This document shows, one piece after another, positions 1 to 6,465 of a stretch of DNA of 7,496 nt. The notes under the pieces were generated by a model. The model had not been told where the DNA came from and did no database searches. It saw nothing but the letters and a program-made list of their open reading frames with translations. Origin of the DNA: Gemmatimonadota bacterium (GTDB lineage: Bacteria; Gemmatimonadota; Gemmatimonadetes; Gemmatimonadales; GWC2-71-9); the NCBI GenBank assembly GCA_003220855.1, contig QHTP01000089.1:1-7496 (forward strand). The letters are read 5' to 3'. The position numbers and the translations under genes were made by a program. Numbering within the stretch: position 1 is the stretch's first letter; the number at the start of each line of letters is the position of its first letter.

Positions 1-222
1 GAGTTGTCCCTCGACTCGATCGCGCGCACGCAGAACAAGGTCCGCACCGCGCCGCTGTGGGGCGTGCGGCTGCGTCCCCGGCTGATGCACGACCAGGCGT
101 CGCTCACATTGCGTGACGCGATTGTGCGGCACGCCGGGGAGGCGAGCGCGGTGACGGCGCGCTTCCACCGGCTGTCGCTTCGCGAGCAGCAGGCGATCAT
201 CACGTTCTTGCGGTCGTTGTAG
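1..222 (+). CDS. Di-heme oxidoreductase (DUF1111/DHOR-type), C-terminal fragment
   Basis: This is the last 73 codons of a gene that starts before the window; the frame is open to base 1 and ends in TAG at 220-222. The visible protein reads RTAPLWGVRLRPRLMHDQ, then an EAI-like stretch (DAIVRHAGEAS) and a closing AIITFLRSL. That order (PLWG, MHD, a helix with RH-GEA, terminal FL-SL) is the usual C-terminus of the di-heme oxidoreductase/thiol oxidoreductase family, which is related to MauG and di-heme cytochrome c peroxidases and normally works in the periplasm. The His/Met of MHD lies where the family places a heme ligand. The CxxCH heme-binding motifs would be upstream, so they cannot be checked here. 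Members are redox enzymes of mostly untested substrate. The next gene follows after 21 bases, so this is probably the first visible gene of the operon. The TTG at 4 is only an apparent start. Confidence 0.72.
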   Translation, partial: ELSLDSIARTQNKVRTAPLWGVRLRPRLMHDQASLTLRDAIVRHAGEASAVTARFHRLSLREQQAIITFLRSL

Positions 223-232
223 CACTTCAACC

Positions 233-236
233 GAGG
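233..236 (+). promoter_or_regulatory. Ribosome binding site of the beta-propeller gene
   Basis: GAGG lies 7 bases before the ATG at 244, in the 21-base gap after the di-heme oxidoreductase stop. It supports that ATG as the start, and the start is directly followed by a signal-peptide-like sequence. Confidence 0.5.
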
Positions 237-243
237 ATCACTC

Positions 244-1287
244 ATGACCAGGCATGCGCTTGCCGCACCGCTGTTTCTTCTCGCTGCCCTGTTTGCCTTG
301 CCCCGTCTCGGCCGGGCGCAGGCGTTCAAGGTCGCCCGGTTCAACATCGGTGGCGACGGCGGCACGGATTACCTGACGGCCGAACCCGGTACCGGCCGGG
401 TGTTCATCTCGCGCGGCACCCACGTCATGGTGGTGGACGGCGCGACCGGGAAGGTGTTGGGCGACATTCCCGACACGCCGCGCACCCACGGCATCGCACT
501 CGTCGCCGGGGCGCATCACGGCTTCATCACCAACGGCGGCGACTCGACCGTCACGATGTTCGACTTGGCGAGCCTCGCCGTGATCAAGAAGATCCGCGTG
601 GCGACCGGCGGCCTCGACGGCATCATGTACGACGACTTCTCCGACCGCGTCATTCTCACCAACCACAGTCGTCCCATCGGCACCCTCGTCGCGCTCGAGC
701 CCTCGAGCGGCGCGATCGTCGGCACCGTGGAGCTCGAGGACAATGGCCCCGAAGGCGCGGCGAGCGACGGCAAGCGCAGGCTGTTCGTCAACAACGAGGG
801 CAAGAGCACCATTCAGGTGATCGACGCCAAACCGATGAAGGTGCTGGCGTCGTGGCCGCTCGCGCCCTGCGAGGGCCCGACCGGCATCGCGTACGATCGC
901 GCCACGAACCGCATCTTTTCCGGGTGCGGCAAGACGTCCGTAGTGGTGGATGCGGCGTCCGGCAAGATCGTGGCCACGATCACCAACGGCGACGGCGTGG
1001 ATGCGCTGGGGTGGGACGCGTCGCAAAAGTTGATTTACGTCCCCGCCGGTCGCGACAGCAACGTCACCGTCGTGCACGAGGACGCGCCCGACCGCTATAG
1101 CGTGGTCGGCACGGTGGCCACGATGCGCGGCGCCAAGACGATCGCGGTGGACCCCGTGAAGCACGTGGCGTACCTGTTCCAGCCCGAGTACGGGCCCCCG
1201 CCGGCCGGGTCACCCGCGCCGGCCCCCGGCAGCCGGGCGCCGCGCGGCCCGGTGATCGCGGCGTGGTTCTTCGCGATCAGTCACTGA
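244..1287 (+). CDS. Secreted YncE-like beta-propeller protein
   Basis: The 347-residue product starts with a clear Sec-type signal peptide: a short basic start, a hydrophobic core at residues 8-20 and a probable cleavage after AQA at residue 27. The rest consists of repeated units of about 40 residues, each with a pattern like D-x-x-x-x-R-(V/I/L)-(F/I) followed by V-(V/I)-D-x-x-(T/S)-G-K. Good examples are near residues 47-75, 130-160, 174-205, 216-246, 256-290 and 300-312. This is the YVTN/YncE type of six- or seven-bladed propeller. Such proteins are periplasmic or extracellular and mostly bind ligands or partners; the ligand here is unknown. The last blade is followed by a Pro/Ala/Gly-rich stretch (317-336) and a hydrophobic end (VIAAWFFAISH), which may be the closing strand. 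The start is supported by GAGG 7 bases upstream. The 3' end overlaps the permease gene by 25 bases if that gene starts at its GTG. Confidence 0.82.
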   Translation: MTRHALAAPLFLLAALFALPRLGRAQAFKVARFNIGGDGGTDYLTAEPGTGRVFISRGTHVMVVDGATGKVLGDIPDTPRTHGIALVAGAHHGFITNGGDSTVTMFDLASLAVIKKIRVATGGLDGIMYDDFSDRVILTNHSRPIGTLVALEPSSGAIVGTVELEDNGPEGAASDGKRRLFVNNEGKSTIQVIDAKPMKVLASWPLAPCEGPTGIAYDRATNRIFSGCGKTSVVVDAASGKIVATITNGDGVDALGWDASQKLIYVPAGRDSNVTVVHEDAPDRYSVVGTVATMRGAKTIAVDPVKHVAYLFQPEYGPPPAGSPAPAPGSRAPRGPVIAAWFFAISH

Positions 1288-2519
1288 CCGCGGGAGGAGG
1301 TATCGGCTACACCACGCTGCTCGGGTCCGCCGTCTGGGCGCTGCTCGCCAACAAGATGCGCAGCCTCCTCACGGTGCTGGGCATCACCATCGGCATCGCG
1401 GCGGTGATCTGCGTCGTGGCCATCGGCCGGGCGGGCCAGGCCCAGGTGGAGCGCCAGCTCAACAACCTGGGCGACAATTTCGTGTGGATCGAGGCGGGCG
1501 GGCGCGCGGTGAACGGCGTGCGTACCGGCACCCACGGCACCAAGACGCTCGTGCTGTCGGACGCGGTCGCCATCAAGACGCAGATTCCGCTCATCAAGAG
1601 CGTCTCGCCCAACGTGGACGGGTCCATCCAGATCATCTACGCCAATCAGAACTGGTATACCGGGTACCGGGGCGTGTCGCCGGAATACTTCGACATCAAG
1701 CGTTGGTTCGTCGATCAGGGGGCGGTGTTCTCGCAGGACGACGTGGATCGGGCGGCCGACGTCTGCGTGATCGGCCGCACCGTGCGCGACCAGCTGTTCG
1801 GGACGGACGATCCGATCGGGCAGGTGATCCGGGTGCGCGACCTGCCCTGCAAGGTGGTGGCCACGCTCCAGCCGAAGGGGCTCTCCGTCTCCGGGCAGGA
1901 CCAGGACGACACGATTCTCATGCCGTACACGACGGCCATGAAGAAAATCAAGGGGAACAACTGGCTCGACGACGTCTTGTGCTCGGCCGTGTCGCCGGAC
2001 GTCGTCAAGCTCGCCGGGCAGCAGGCCGCCGCGCTGTTGCGCGACCGGCACCACCTGCGTCTCGAAGAGGACGACGATTTCAACATCCGGAACCCCGAGG
2101 ACATCATCAAGGCGCAGCTCGAGGCGAGCCGCACCCTGACCATCCTGCTCGTGGCGATCGCGTCGATCTCGCTGGTGGTAGGCGGGATCGGCATCATGAA
2201 CGTGATGCTCGTCTCGGTCACCGAGCGGACCCGGGAGATCGGCCTGCGCGTGGCGATCGGCGCCCGCCGGCAGGCAATTCAGCTCCAGTTCCTCGGTGAA
2301 TCGGTGATGCTCAGCCTGGTGGGCGGGGCGGCCGGCGTGCTGATCGGCGTGGTCGGCTCGTTCTTCGTGGGCCGCGCCCTCCACTGGCCGATGCAGATGT
2401 CGCTGCAAGCGGTGGCGGTCGCCTGCGTCTTCTCGGTCGCGGTCGGGGTCTTCTTCGGCTACTACCCCGCCCGCAAGGCCGCCCTGCTCGATCCCGTCGA
2501 CGCGCTGCGCTACGAATGA
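1263..2519 (+). CDS. MacB/FtsX-type ABC transporter permease (no ATPase domain)
   Basis: The product of up to 418 residues has the standard MacB-permease layout. There is one transmembrane helix at about 35-55 after the ALLANKMRSLLT motif. A large periplasmic (MacB_PCD) domain follows at about 56-285. Three C-terminal helices lie at about 291-317, 346-370 and 381-402. Family hallmarks are GGIGIMNVMLVSVTERTREIG (from residue 307), RVAIGAR, and the terminal YPARKAALLDPVDALRYE. Type VII ABC systems of this kind do not carry substrate through the membrane; they use ATP to drive a periplasmic adaptor and outer-membrane channel, or to release lipoproteins. E. coli MacB has an N-terminal ATPase in the same chain; this protein has none, so a separate LolD/MacB-type ATPase is needed, and none is in the window. 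The GTG at 1263 has GGTGA 7 bases upstream, but the start is uncertain because a stronger Shine-Dalgarno-like sequence lies inside the frame at 1292-1301. The stop overlaps the adaptor start (ATGA). Confidence 0.88.
   Translation: MVLRDQSLTAGGGIGYTTLLGSAVWALLANKMRSLLTVLGITIGIAAVICVVAIGRAGQAQVERQLNNLGDNFVWIEAGGRAVNGVRTGTHGTKTLVLSDAVAIKTQIPLIKSVSPNVDGSIQIIYANQNWYTGYRGVSPEYFDIKRWFVDQGAVFSQDDVDRAADVCVIGRTVRDQLFGTDDPIGQVIRVRDLPCKVVATLQPKGLSVSGQDQDDTILMPYTTAMKKIKGNNWLDDVLCSAVSPDVVKLAGQQAAALLRDRHHLRLEEDDDFNIRNPEDIIKAQLEASRTLTILLVAIASISLVVGGIGIMNVMLVSVTERTREIGLRVAIGARRQAIQLQFLGESVMLSLVGGAAGVLIGVVGSFFVGRALHWPMQMSLQAVAVACVFSVAVGVFFGYYPARKAALLDPVDALRYE
1292..1301 (+). promoter_or_regulatory. Strong Shine-Dalgarno-like sequence inside the permease frame
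   Basis: GGGAGGAGGT sits just after the propeller stop codon (1285-1287), where the ribosome binding site of the permease would be expected. No in-frame ATG, GTG or TTG follows at normal spacing: the next permease codons are ATC, GGC, TAC, ACC, ACG, CTG. The first in-frame CTG is at 1317, 15 bases beyond the motif. Either translation starts at the GTG at 1263, or a rare start (ATC 1302 or CTG 1317) is used, or an original start codon was changed. Confidence 0.4.
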
Positions 2520-3754
2520 CGCCGCTCCGGGTTCCCCTGCGATGGCTCCTCGCCGGCGGCGCGGGCGGGCTGGTCGTGCTGTTCGCGGTGCTCGGGTTCC
2601 ACCGCGGCGACACGATCGAATACATCACCGCCAAGGTGCTCCAGGGGGAGATCCGCGACGCCGTCGAGGCCACGGGAACCGTCAACGCGGTGATCACGGT
2701 GCAGGTCGGCTCGCAGGTGTCCGGCACGATCGCGCGGCTCAACGCCGATTTCAATTCCCGCGTGCATAAGGGAGACGTGATCGCATTGATCGACCCGTCC
2801 TTGCTGCAAGGCACGCTGCTCCAGGCGACCGCGGACTTGGAGACGGCGAAGGCGAGCGTGACGGTGGCGGAAGCGGATCTCGCCAAGGCGAACGCCACAC
2901 TGGCGCAGGCGCACGCCGATTACGACCGCGCCGTGGCGATGGCCAAGAACGGCGTGGTCACCCAGCAGGAGCTCGATCTCGCGACGGGCAACTACGGTTC
3001 GGCGCAGGCGTCACGCGACGCTGCCGCGGCGGGCGTCGCCGCCGCGAACGCGCAGGTGCGGCAGAAGGAAGCGGCCGTGACGGTGGCCCGGACCAATCTC
3101 GACCATACGGTGATCCGCTCGCCCATCGACGGCATCGTCGTCGCGCGCAACGTCGACGTGGGACAGACGGTCGCGGCGTCGCTCCAGGCCCCGACCATCT
3201 TCACGATCGCGCAGGATCTGACCAAGATGCGGGTGTACGCGAAGGTGGACGAGTCGGACGTCGGCCGCATCAAGCTGGCACAAAGCGCCACGTTCAAGGT
3301 CGACGCCTTTCCCAAAGACTCCTTCCGGGGCGTGGTGAGCCAGGTCCGCATGAACCCGACGACCGTGCAGAACGTCGTCACCTACGACGCCATCATCGAC
3401 TTCGCGAACCCTGAGCTGAAGCTGTTTCCCGGGATGACGGCCTACGTGACCATCCCGGTCGCCACGGTTGAGCAGGTCGTCAAGCTCCCGAACGCCGCGC
3501 TGCGGTTCAAGCCGCCACCCTCGGTGGCTCGGGCGCCCGGCAAGGGGGACCCGCCGCCGGGGACCACGGTCGTCTGGAAGCTCGAGCCCGACCACACCAT
3601 CGCGCCGGTCACCGTCGCCCTCGGCATCACGGATCACGCGTACACGCAAGTCATCGCGGTGACCGCGGGGGACCTGAAGCCCGGGGACGACGTCGTCACC
3701 ACCGCCGTGACGGCGAAGTCGGCCACACCCGGAGCGCAGGGACTGCGGCGGTGA
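2516..3754 (+). CDS. HlyD/MacA-type periplasmic adaptor (membrane fusion protein)
   Basis: This 412-residue protein is the likely partner of the preceding permease. An uncleaved N-terminal membrane anchor spans about residues 9-28. Then come a beta-domain strand and the first half of a lipoyl/biotinyl-like domain (about 55-98, with VQVGSQVSGTI and VHKGDVIALID). A long alanine/glutamine-rich coiled-coil hairpin covers about 100-193. The second lipoyl half follows (about 195-232, with HTVIRSPIDGIVVARNVDVG), then a beta-barrel (about 236-312, with FPGMTAYVTI) and a membrane-proximal domain (about 315-400). This order is that of MacA and other RND/ABC adaptors, which form a hexameric duct between the inner-membrane pump and an outer-membrane channel of TolC type. 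The ATG shares four bases with the permease stop (ATGA) and has no strong Shine-Dalgarno, so translational coupling is likely. The loop at 332-350 is Pro/Gly-rich. The substrate cannot be inferred. Confidence 0.9.
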   Translation: MTPLRVPLRWLLAGGAGGLVVLFAVLGFHRGDTIEYITAKVLQGEIRDAVEATGTVNAVITVQVGSQVSGTIARLNADFNSRVHKGDVIALIDPSLLQGTLLQATADLETAKASVTVAEADLAKANATLAQAHADYDRAVAMAKNGVVTQQELDLATGNYGSAQASRDAAAAGVAAANAQVRQKEAAVTVARTNLDHTVIRSPIDGIVVARNVDVGQTVAASLQAPTIFTIAQDLTKMRVYAKVDESDVGRIKLAQSATFKVDAFPKDSFRGVVSQVRMNPTTVQNVVTYDAIIDFANPELKLFPGMTAYVTIPVATVEQVVKLPNAALRFKPPPSVARAPGKGDPPPGTTVVWKLEPDHTIAPVTVALGITDHAYTQVIAVTAGDLKPGDDVVTTAVTAKSATPGAQGLRR

Positions 3755-4236
3755 GCGGCCGCGCCCGCCGCACCGCCGTCGTAGCCGCGCTCGGCGCGGC
3801 GTTCGTCGCGCTAGCTTTCGGGCGGAGCAGCGTGGAGACCATGGCACCGGACCAGGACCGCGGCATCGTCACCAGGCAGAGCCTCCACTCCGTGGATCAA
3901 ACGGTGGACCGGCTGGAGGCCCTGCTGCGCGCCAAAGGGGTGACCCTGTTCACCGTGGTGGACCACAGCGGGGAAGCGGCGAAGGTCGGCATGCGGCTGC
4001 GGCCGACCAAGCTCTTGATCTTCGGGAACCCCAAGGCCGGCACGCCGCTCATGCTCGCCGCGCCGAGCGTCGCCATCGACCTCCCGTTGAAGCTGCTGGT
4101 GTGGGAAGATGCGCAGGGGAAGGTCTGGCTCGGCTACAACAGTCCCGCCTACCTGCAGCAGCGCCACGGCCTGCCCGATTCTCTGCTGCCCAACATCGCG
4201 GTCGTCGAGGCACTGGCGCACGCGGCCGCGGAGTAA
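3751..4236 (+). CDS. DUF302 family protein with N-terminal export signal
   Basis: The 161-residue product starts with a basic stretch (SGRARR) and a hydrophobic segment at about 8-23, probably a signal peptide or anchor, so the protein is likely periplasmic. The rest matches the DUF302 fold: HSVDQTVDRLEALLRAKGV near 46-64, VVDHSGEAAKVG near 69-80, PTKLLIFGNPKAGTPLM (85-101), AIDLPLKLLVWED (108-120), and a final G-YNSPAYL with RHGL. The FGNPKAGTPLM and LPLK motifs are diagnostic. DUF302 proteins are small alpha/beta proteins of unknown biochemical role. The GTG start shares GTGA with the adaptor stop and has AGGGA 8 bases upstream; translation is probably coupled. An ATG at 3841 (residue 31) would give a cytoplasmic form without the signal, but it lacks the coupling geometry. 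Its place behind an exporter pair suggests an envelope role, which is inference only. Confidence 0.82.
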   Translation: MSGRARRTAVVAALGAAFVALAFGRSSVETMAPDQDRGIVTRQSLHSVDQTVDRLEALLRAKGVTLFTVVDHSGEAAKVGMRLRPTKLLIFGNPKAGTPLMLAAPSVAIDLPLKLLVWEDAQGKVWLGYNSPAYLQQRHGLPDSLLPNIAVVEALAHAAAE

Positions 4237-4244
4237 GGGAGGAG
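4237..4244 (+). promoter_or_regulatory. Ribosome binding site of the EXORDIUM-like gene
   Basis: GGGAGGAG directly follows the DUF302 stop codon and ends 5 bases before the ATG at 4250. It fixes the start of the next gene at 4250. The longer open frame back to 4109 would overlap DUF302 and encode an Arg/Ser/Pro-rich shadow. Confidence 0.7.
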
Positions 4245-4249
4245 TGCGC

Positions 4250-5008
4250 ATGAATGCGCAGGGACGCCCCATCCGCGTCGTGCCGCTGCGCGAGGGAGGC
4301 GGTCTCGCCACCGCGGCGCCGCGCGCGGCTCCGGCGACGGCGCAGCTCACCTACCGCGGCGGGCCGCTCCTCTCTGCGGTCGAAGTCGCCACGGTGTTCT
4401 GGGGAGCGGCCTGGAGTGAAGCGACCGCCCAGTCCACCGCGCAGAGTCTCAATGCCTTCTTCCAGTTCGTGGTTGCGAGTCCCTACATCGACCAGCTCGC
4501 CGAGTACGGCACGCCGCAGCACCCGATCGGGCGGGGACGCTACGTGGGCACGGCTCGCGTCACCGACACGGCGCCGGCTGCGACCGTGACCGACGCGGCG
4601 ATCCGGCAGATGATCCAGGGCGCGCTGACGCGCAACGCCCTGCCCGCGCCGACGGCCAACACGGTGTACTTCGCTTTCCTGCCGCCGGGCGTGACCGTGG
4701 TGGCCGGAAGCGAGCGCTCCTGTCAGGCGTTTTGCGGCTATCACGACCGCTCCGGGAGCGACTTTTTTTACGCGGTCGTGCCGTACCCCAACTGCGCGGG
4801 GTGCCTCGGCAGTCTGCCGCCGCTCGATGCGTTGACGTCGGTCTGCTCGCACGAGCTGGCCGAGGCGATCACCGACCCGGTGCCGGGCCAGGGGTGGTAC
4901 GACGACGCCAACGGCGAGATCGGGGACATCTGCGCCTGGCAGAATAAGCGGCTGGGGGCCTACGAGGTGCAGCTCCTGTGGTCCAACCGGGCGAAGGGGT
5001 GCGTGTGA
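4250..5008 (+). CDS. Bacterial EXORDIUM/PHI-1-like protein with HELAE putative metal site
   Basis: The 252-residue product resembles the EXORDIUM/phosphate-induced protein 1 family known from plants and scattered bacteria. Matching blocks in order are a strand VATVFWGAAW near 46-55, a helix with QSLNAFFQFVVASPYIDQL (65-83), TVYFAFLPPGVTV (138-150), SCQAFCGYHD (157-166), VVPYPNCAGC (176-185), SVCSHELAEAITDP (197-210), GWYDDANGEIGDIC (215-228) and a closing VQLLWSNRAKGC. The HELAE block resembles a zinc-protease HExxH helix with Glu in place of the second His, as also seen in the plant family. Peptidase activity is unproven. Seven cysteines (158, 162, 182, 185, 199, 228, 251) suggest disulfides and an extracytoplasmic protein, yet no hydrophobic signal peptide is present: residues 1-32 are polar and Ala/Pro/Arg-rich. 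The start is set by GGGAGGAG. It is the last gene of the operon. Confidence 0.75.
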   Translation: MNAQGRPIRVVPLREGGGLATAAPRAAPATAQLTYRGGPLLSAVEVATVFWGAAWSEATAQSTAQSLNAFFQFVVASPYIDQLAEYGTPQHPIGRGRYVGTARVTDTAPAATVTDAAIRQMIQGALTRNALPAPTANTVYFAFLPPGVTVVAGSERSCQAFCGYHDRSGSDFFYAVVPYPNCAGCLGSLPPLDALTSVCSHELAEAITDPVPGQGWYDDANGEIGDICAWQNKRLGAYEVQLLWSNRAKGCV

Positions 5009-5035
5009 CCCACAGGGAAAGTAGAGAGGTGGGTC
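5007..5035. terminator. Possible weak bidirectional terminator between convergent genes
   Basis: GACCCAC at 5007-5013 and GTGGGTC at 5029-5035 form a perfect 7-base inverted repeat with a 15-base loop. It covers the 26-base gap between the TGA of the EXORDIUM-like gene and the TAG of the Ig/barrel gene and touches both stop codons. There is no T-run on either side and the loop is long, so this is a weak candidate only. Confidence 0.25.
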
Positions 5036-6465
5036 TACAGCCCCGCCCTGACCCCCGCCGCGAGCGGCCACAGCGTGGCCACATGCCCCTGGTTCGTGTC
5101 CCGCATCCAGTGCCGCTCGATGCGCAGCTCCAGCGTCACGCTGGGCGAGACGGCCACGTCCACCCCGCCGCCGCCCGACCAGAACGTGTTGGTGTGATAG
5201 AACGTCTGCCCGCCGTCCGCACTCTTGAGGCGATACGCGCCGCCCCCGAGCCCCAGCACCGGGCTCACCACGCCGCCCGGCACCAGCGACAGCTCGGCGC
5301 GCCCATACCCTTCGACCAGGACCAGCGACACGTTCCCCGTCGTCCGGTCGGCGCTGAGCGAGCCCGCGGCGCCGCCCAGCGCGAGTGACAGCCCGGCGAC
5401 CAGGGCGCGACGCCCGAACACGCTCCAGTCCACGCCCGACACCCCCGTCAGATTGGGCAGCGCGATCCAGGGATGGTTCGAGCCCAGCCAGGCGGAGCGC
5501 GCGCCGATCGCCCAGGCGCTTTGCTGCCCTCGCGTCAGGGCCACGGTGACACTCACGCGCGTTCGCACCCCGGAGCCCGAGAGCTCGAGCTCCCCGGTCC
5601 CGCTGCGGCGCGGCGCCAGCGTCACGACCGCGGCCGAGTCCGCCATGACCGTGGAGCGCAGCTCGACGGCGCGGCCGGTGGTCGTGGCGGCGAAGGCGTC
5701 GAGCGCGGTGCGGTTGCCGTGCGCGTCGCGCGCCGTCACGCGCAACACCACCGTGTCGCGCGAGGTCAGCGTGAGCTGTCCCCCCCCGAGCGGCGCGCCG
5801 CCACGCTCGAGGACCAGCGCGCGCGCCAGACCAGGATCGGCGTACACGGTCGCCGTGCGCGTGAGCGTTCCCACTTTGGCGCCGACGATCACCGGGCCGG
5901 CGCGCTCACCCAGCGTTACGCGCACCCGCACCATCCCGGACCGGTCCGTCGTCGCCACCGCGGGCTCCACCACCCCGCCGGTCGCGGTGAAGACGACCGG
6001 CTGCCCCACAAACGGCGCGCCCGTGGTGTCGCGCACCTCGAGCACCAGCGGCGCCGGGAGCGCGTTGCCCGCGGTGCCGTGCAGCTCCGCTCCTTGCGTG
6101 AACCGCGTGAGCCCGTCCGACACGACGGGCCGGGGTGGCGGCGGGGTGGGCGGCGCCGCGACGGCCGTCGTGATGAAGTCGATCCGCGTGGTGGGCCCGA
6201 GCGGCGGACCGTTCGGCATGGCCACCGTGAGCCGGTACGTCCCGGGCGTGTTGCCCGCGAGCACGCGGAAGGTCGCGACGCCGCGCCAGTCGGTGACGGC
6301 GACGGGATCCTGCGTGGCGCCGCCGGGAATGGCGCCGGCGCCCCGCAACAGCAGCTCGACTCCGGGCTGCGGGTCGGTGCCGCGGTACAGCTGCACGGGG
6401 ACGTCGGCCGCGGTCCCGGCGGGCGCCGCGATCTGCTGGCTCACGATGACACGCAACGGCGCCAC
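5035..6465 (-). CDS. Ig-like domain and outer-membrane barrel protein (3' portion of a frameshifted gene)
   Basis: The 476-residue frame, counted from the GTG at 6465, contains repeated beta-sandwich units typical of bacterial Ig-like (Big_1/invasin-type) proteins. A first unit spans about 4-99, with VTDWRGVATFRV and GTYRLTV. A Pro-rich linker lies at 104-113. A second unit follows at about 120-208, with GQPVVFTATGG and TTDRSGMVRVRVTLG, and a third at about 213-309, with VVLRVTARDAHGNRT. From about 315 to the end the chain alternates polar and hydrophobic residues with many Gly and aromatics, ending GVRAGL, like a small outer-membrane beta-barrel. The product probably sits in the outer membrane with Ig domains in the periplasm or outside. 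The GTG is unlikely to be the true start: the same frame continues sensibly upstream as a Pro/Ala linker to 6522, where it should join the frame of the 6441-6728 gene (see that entry). The rejoined protein would have 564 residues. Confidence 0.72.
   Translation of the reverse strand: MAPLRVIVSQQIAAPAGTAADVPVQLYRGTDPQPGVELLLRGAGAIPGGATQDPVAVTDWRGVATFRVLAGNTPGTYRLTVAMPNGPPLGPTTRIDFITTAVAAPPTPPPPRPVVSDGLTRFTQGAELHGTAGNALPAPLVLEVRDTTGAPFVGQPVVFTATGGVVEPAVATTDRSGMVRVRVTLGERAGPVIVGAKVGTLTRTATVYADPGLARALVLERGGAPLGGGQLTLTSRDTVVLRVTARDAHGNRTALDAFAATTTGRAVELRSTVMADSAAVVTLAPRRSGTGELELSGSGVRTRVSVTVALTRGQQSAWAIGARSAWLGSNHPWIALPNLTGVSGVDWSVFGRRALVAGLSLALGGAAGSLSADRTTGNVSLVLVEGYGRAELSLVPGGVVSPVLGLGGGAYRLKSADGGQTFYHTNTFWSGGGGVDVAVSPSVTLELRIERHWMRDTNQGHVATLWPLAAGVRAGL

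Noticed and set aside
238..1164. Long antisense open frame (308 codons) opposite the propeller gene
   Set aside because: Its product is His/Arg/Asp/Gly-rich without any recognisable domain, and it lies opposite a well-supported gene. It is a typical shadow in GC-rich DNA.
1281..2408. Long antisense open frame (375 codons) opposite the permease gene
   Set aside because: Low-complexity His/Asp/Arg-rich translation with no domain; the plus strand has a clear MacB-type permease.
3011..3847. Antisense open frame opposite the adaptor gene
   Set aside because: Arg/Gly/His-rich composition, no motif, and fully covered by the adaptor coding region.
4109..4249. Upstream extension of the EXORDIUM-like gene
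   Set aside because: It would overlap DUF302, gives Arg/Ser/Pro-rich residues with no signal peptide, and ignores the strong ribosome binding site before the ATG at 4250.
4049..5071. Antisense open frame (340 codons) opposite the DUF302 and EXORDIUM-like genes
   Set aside because: It spans two convincing genes with their own ribosome binding site, and its translation is Arg/Gly/His-rich.
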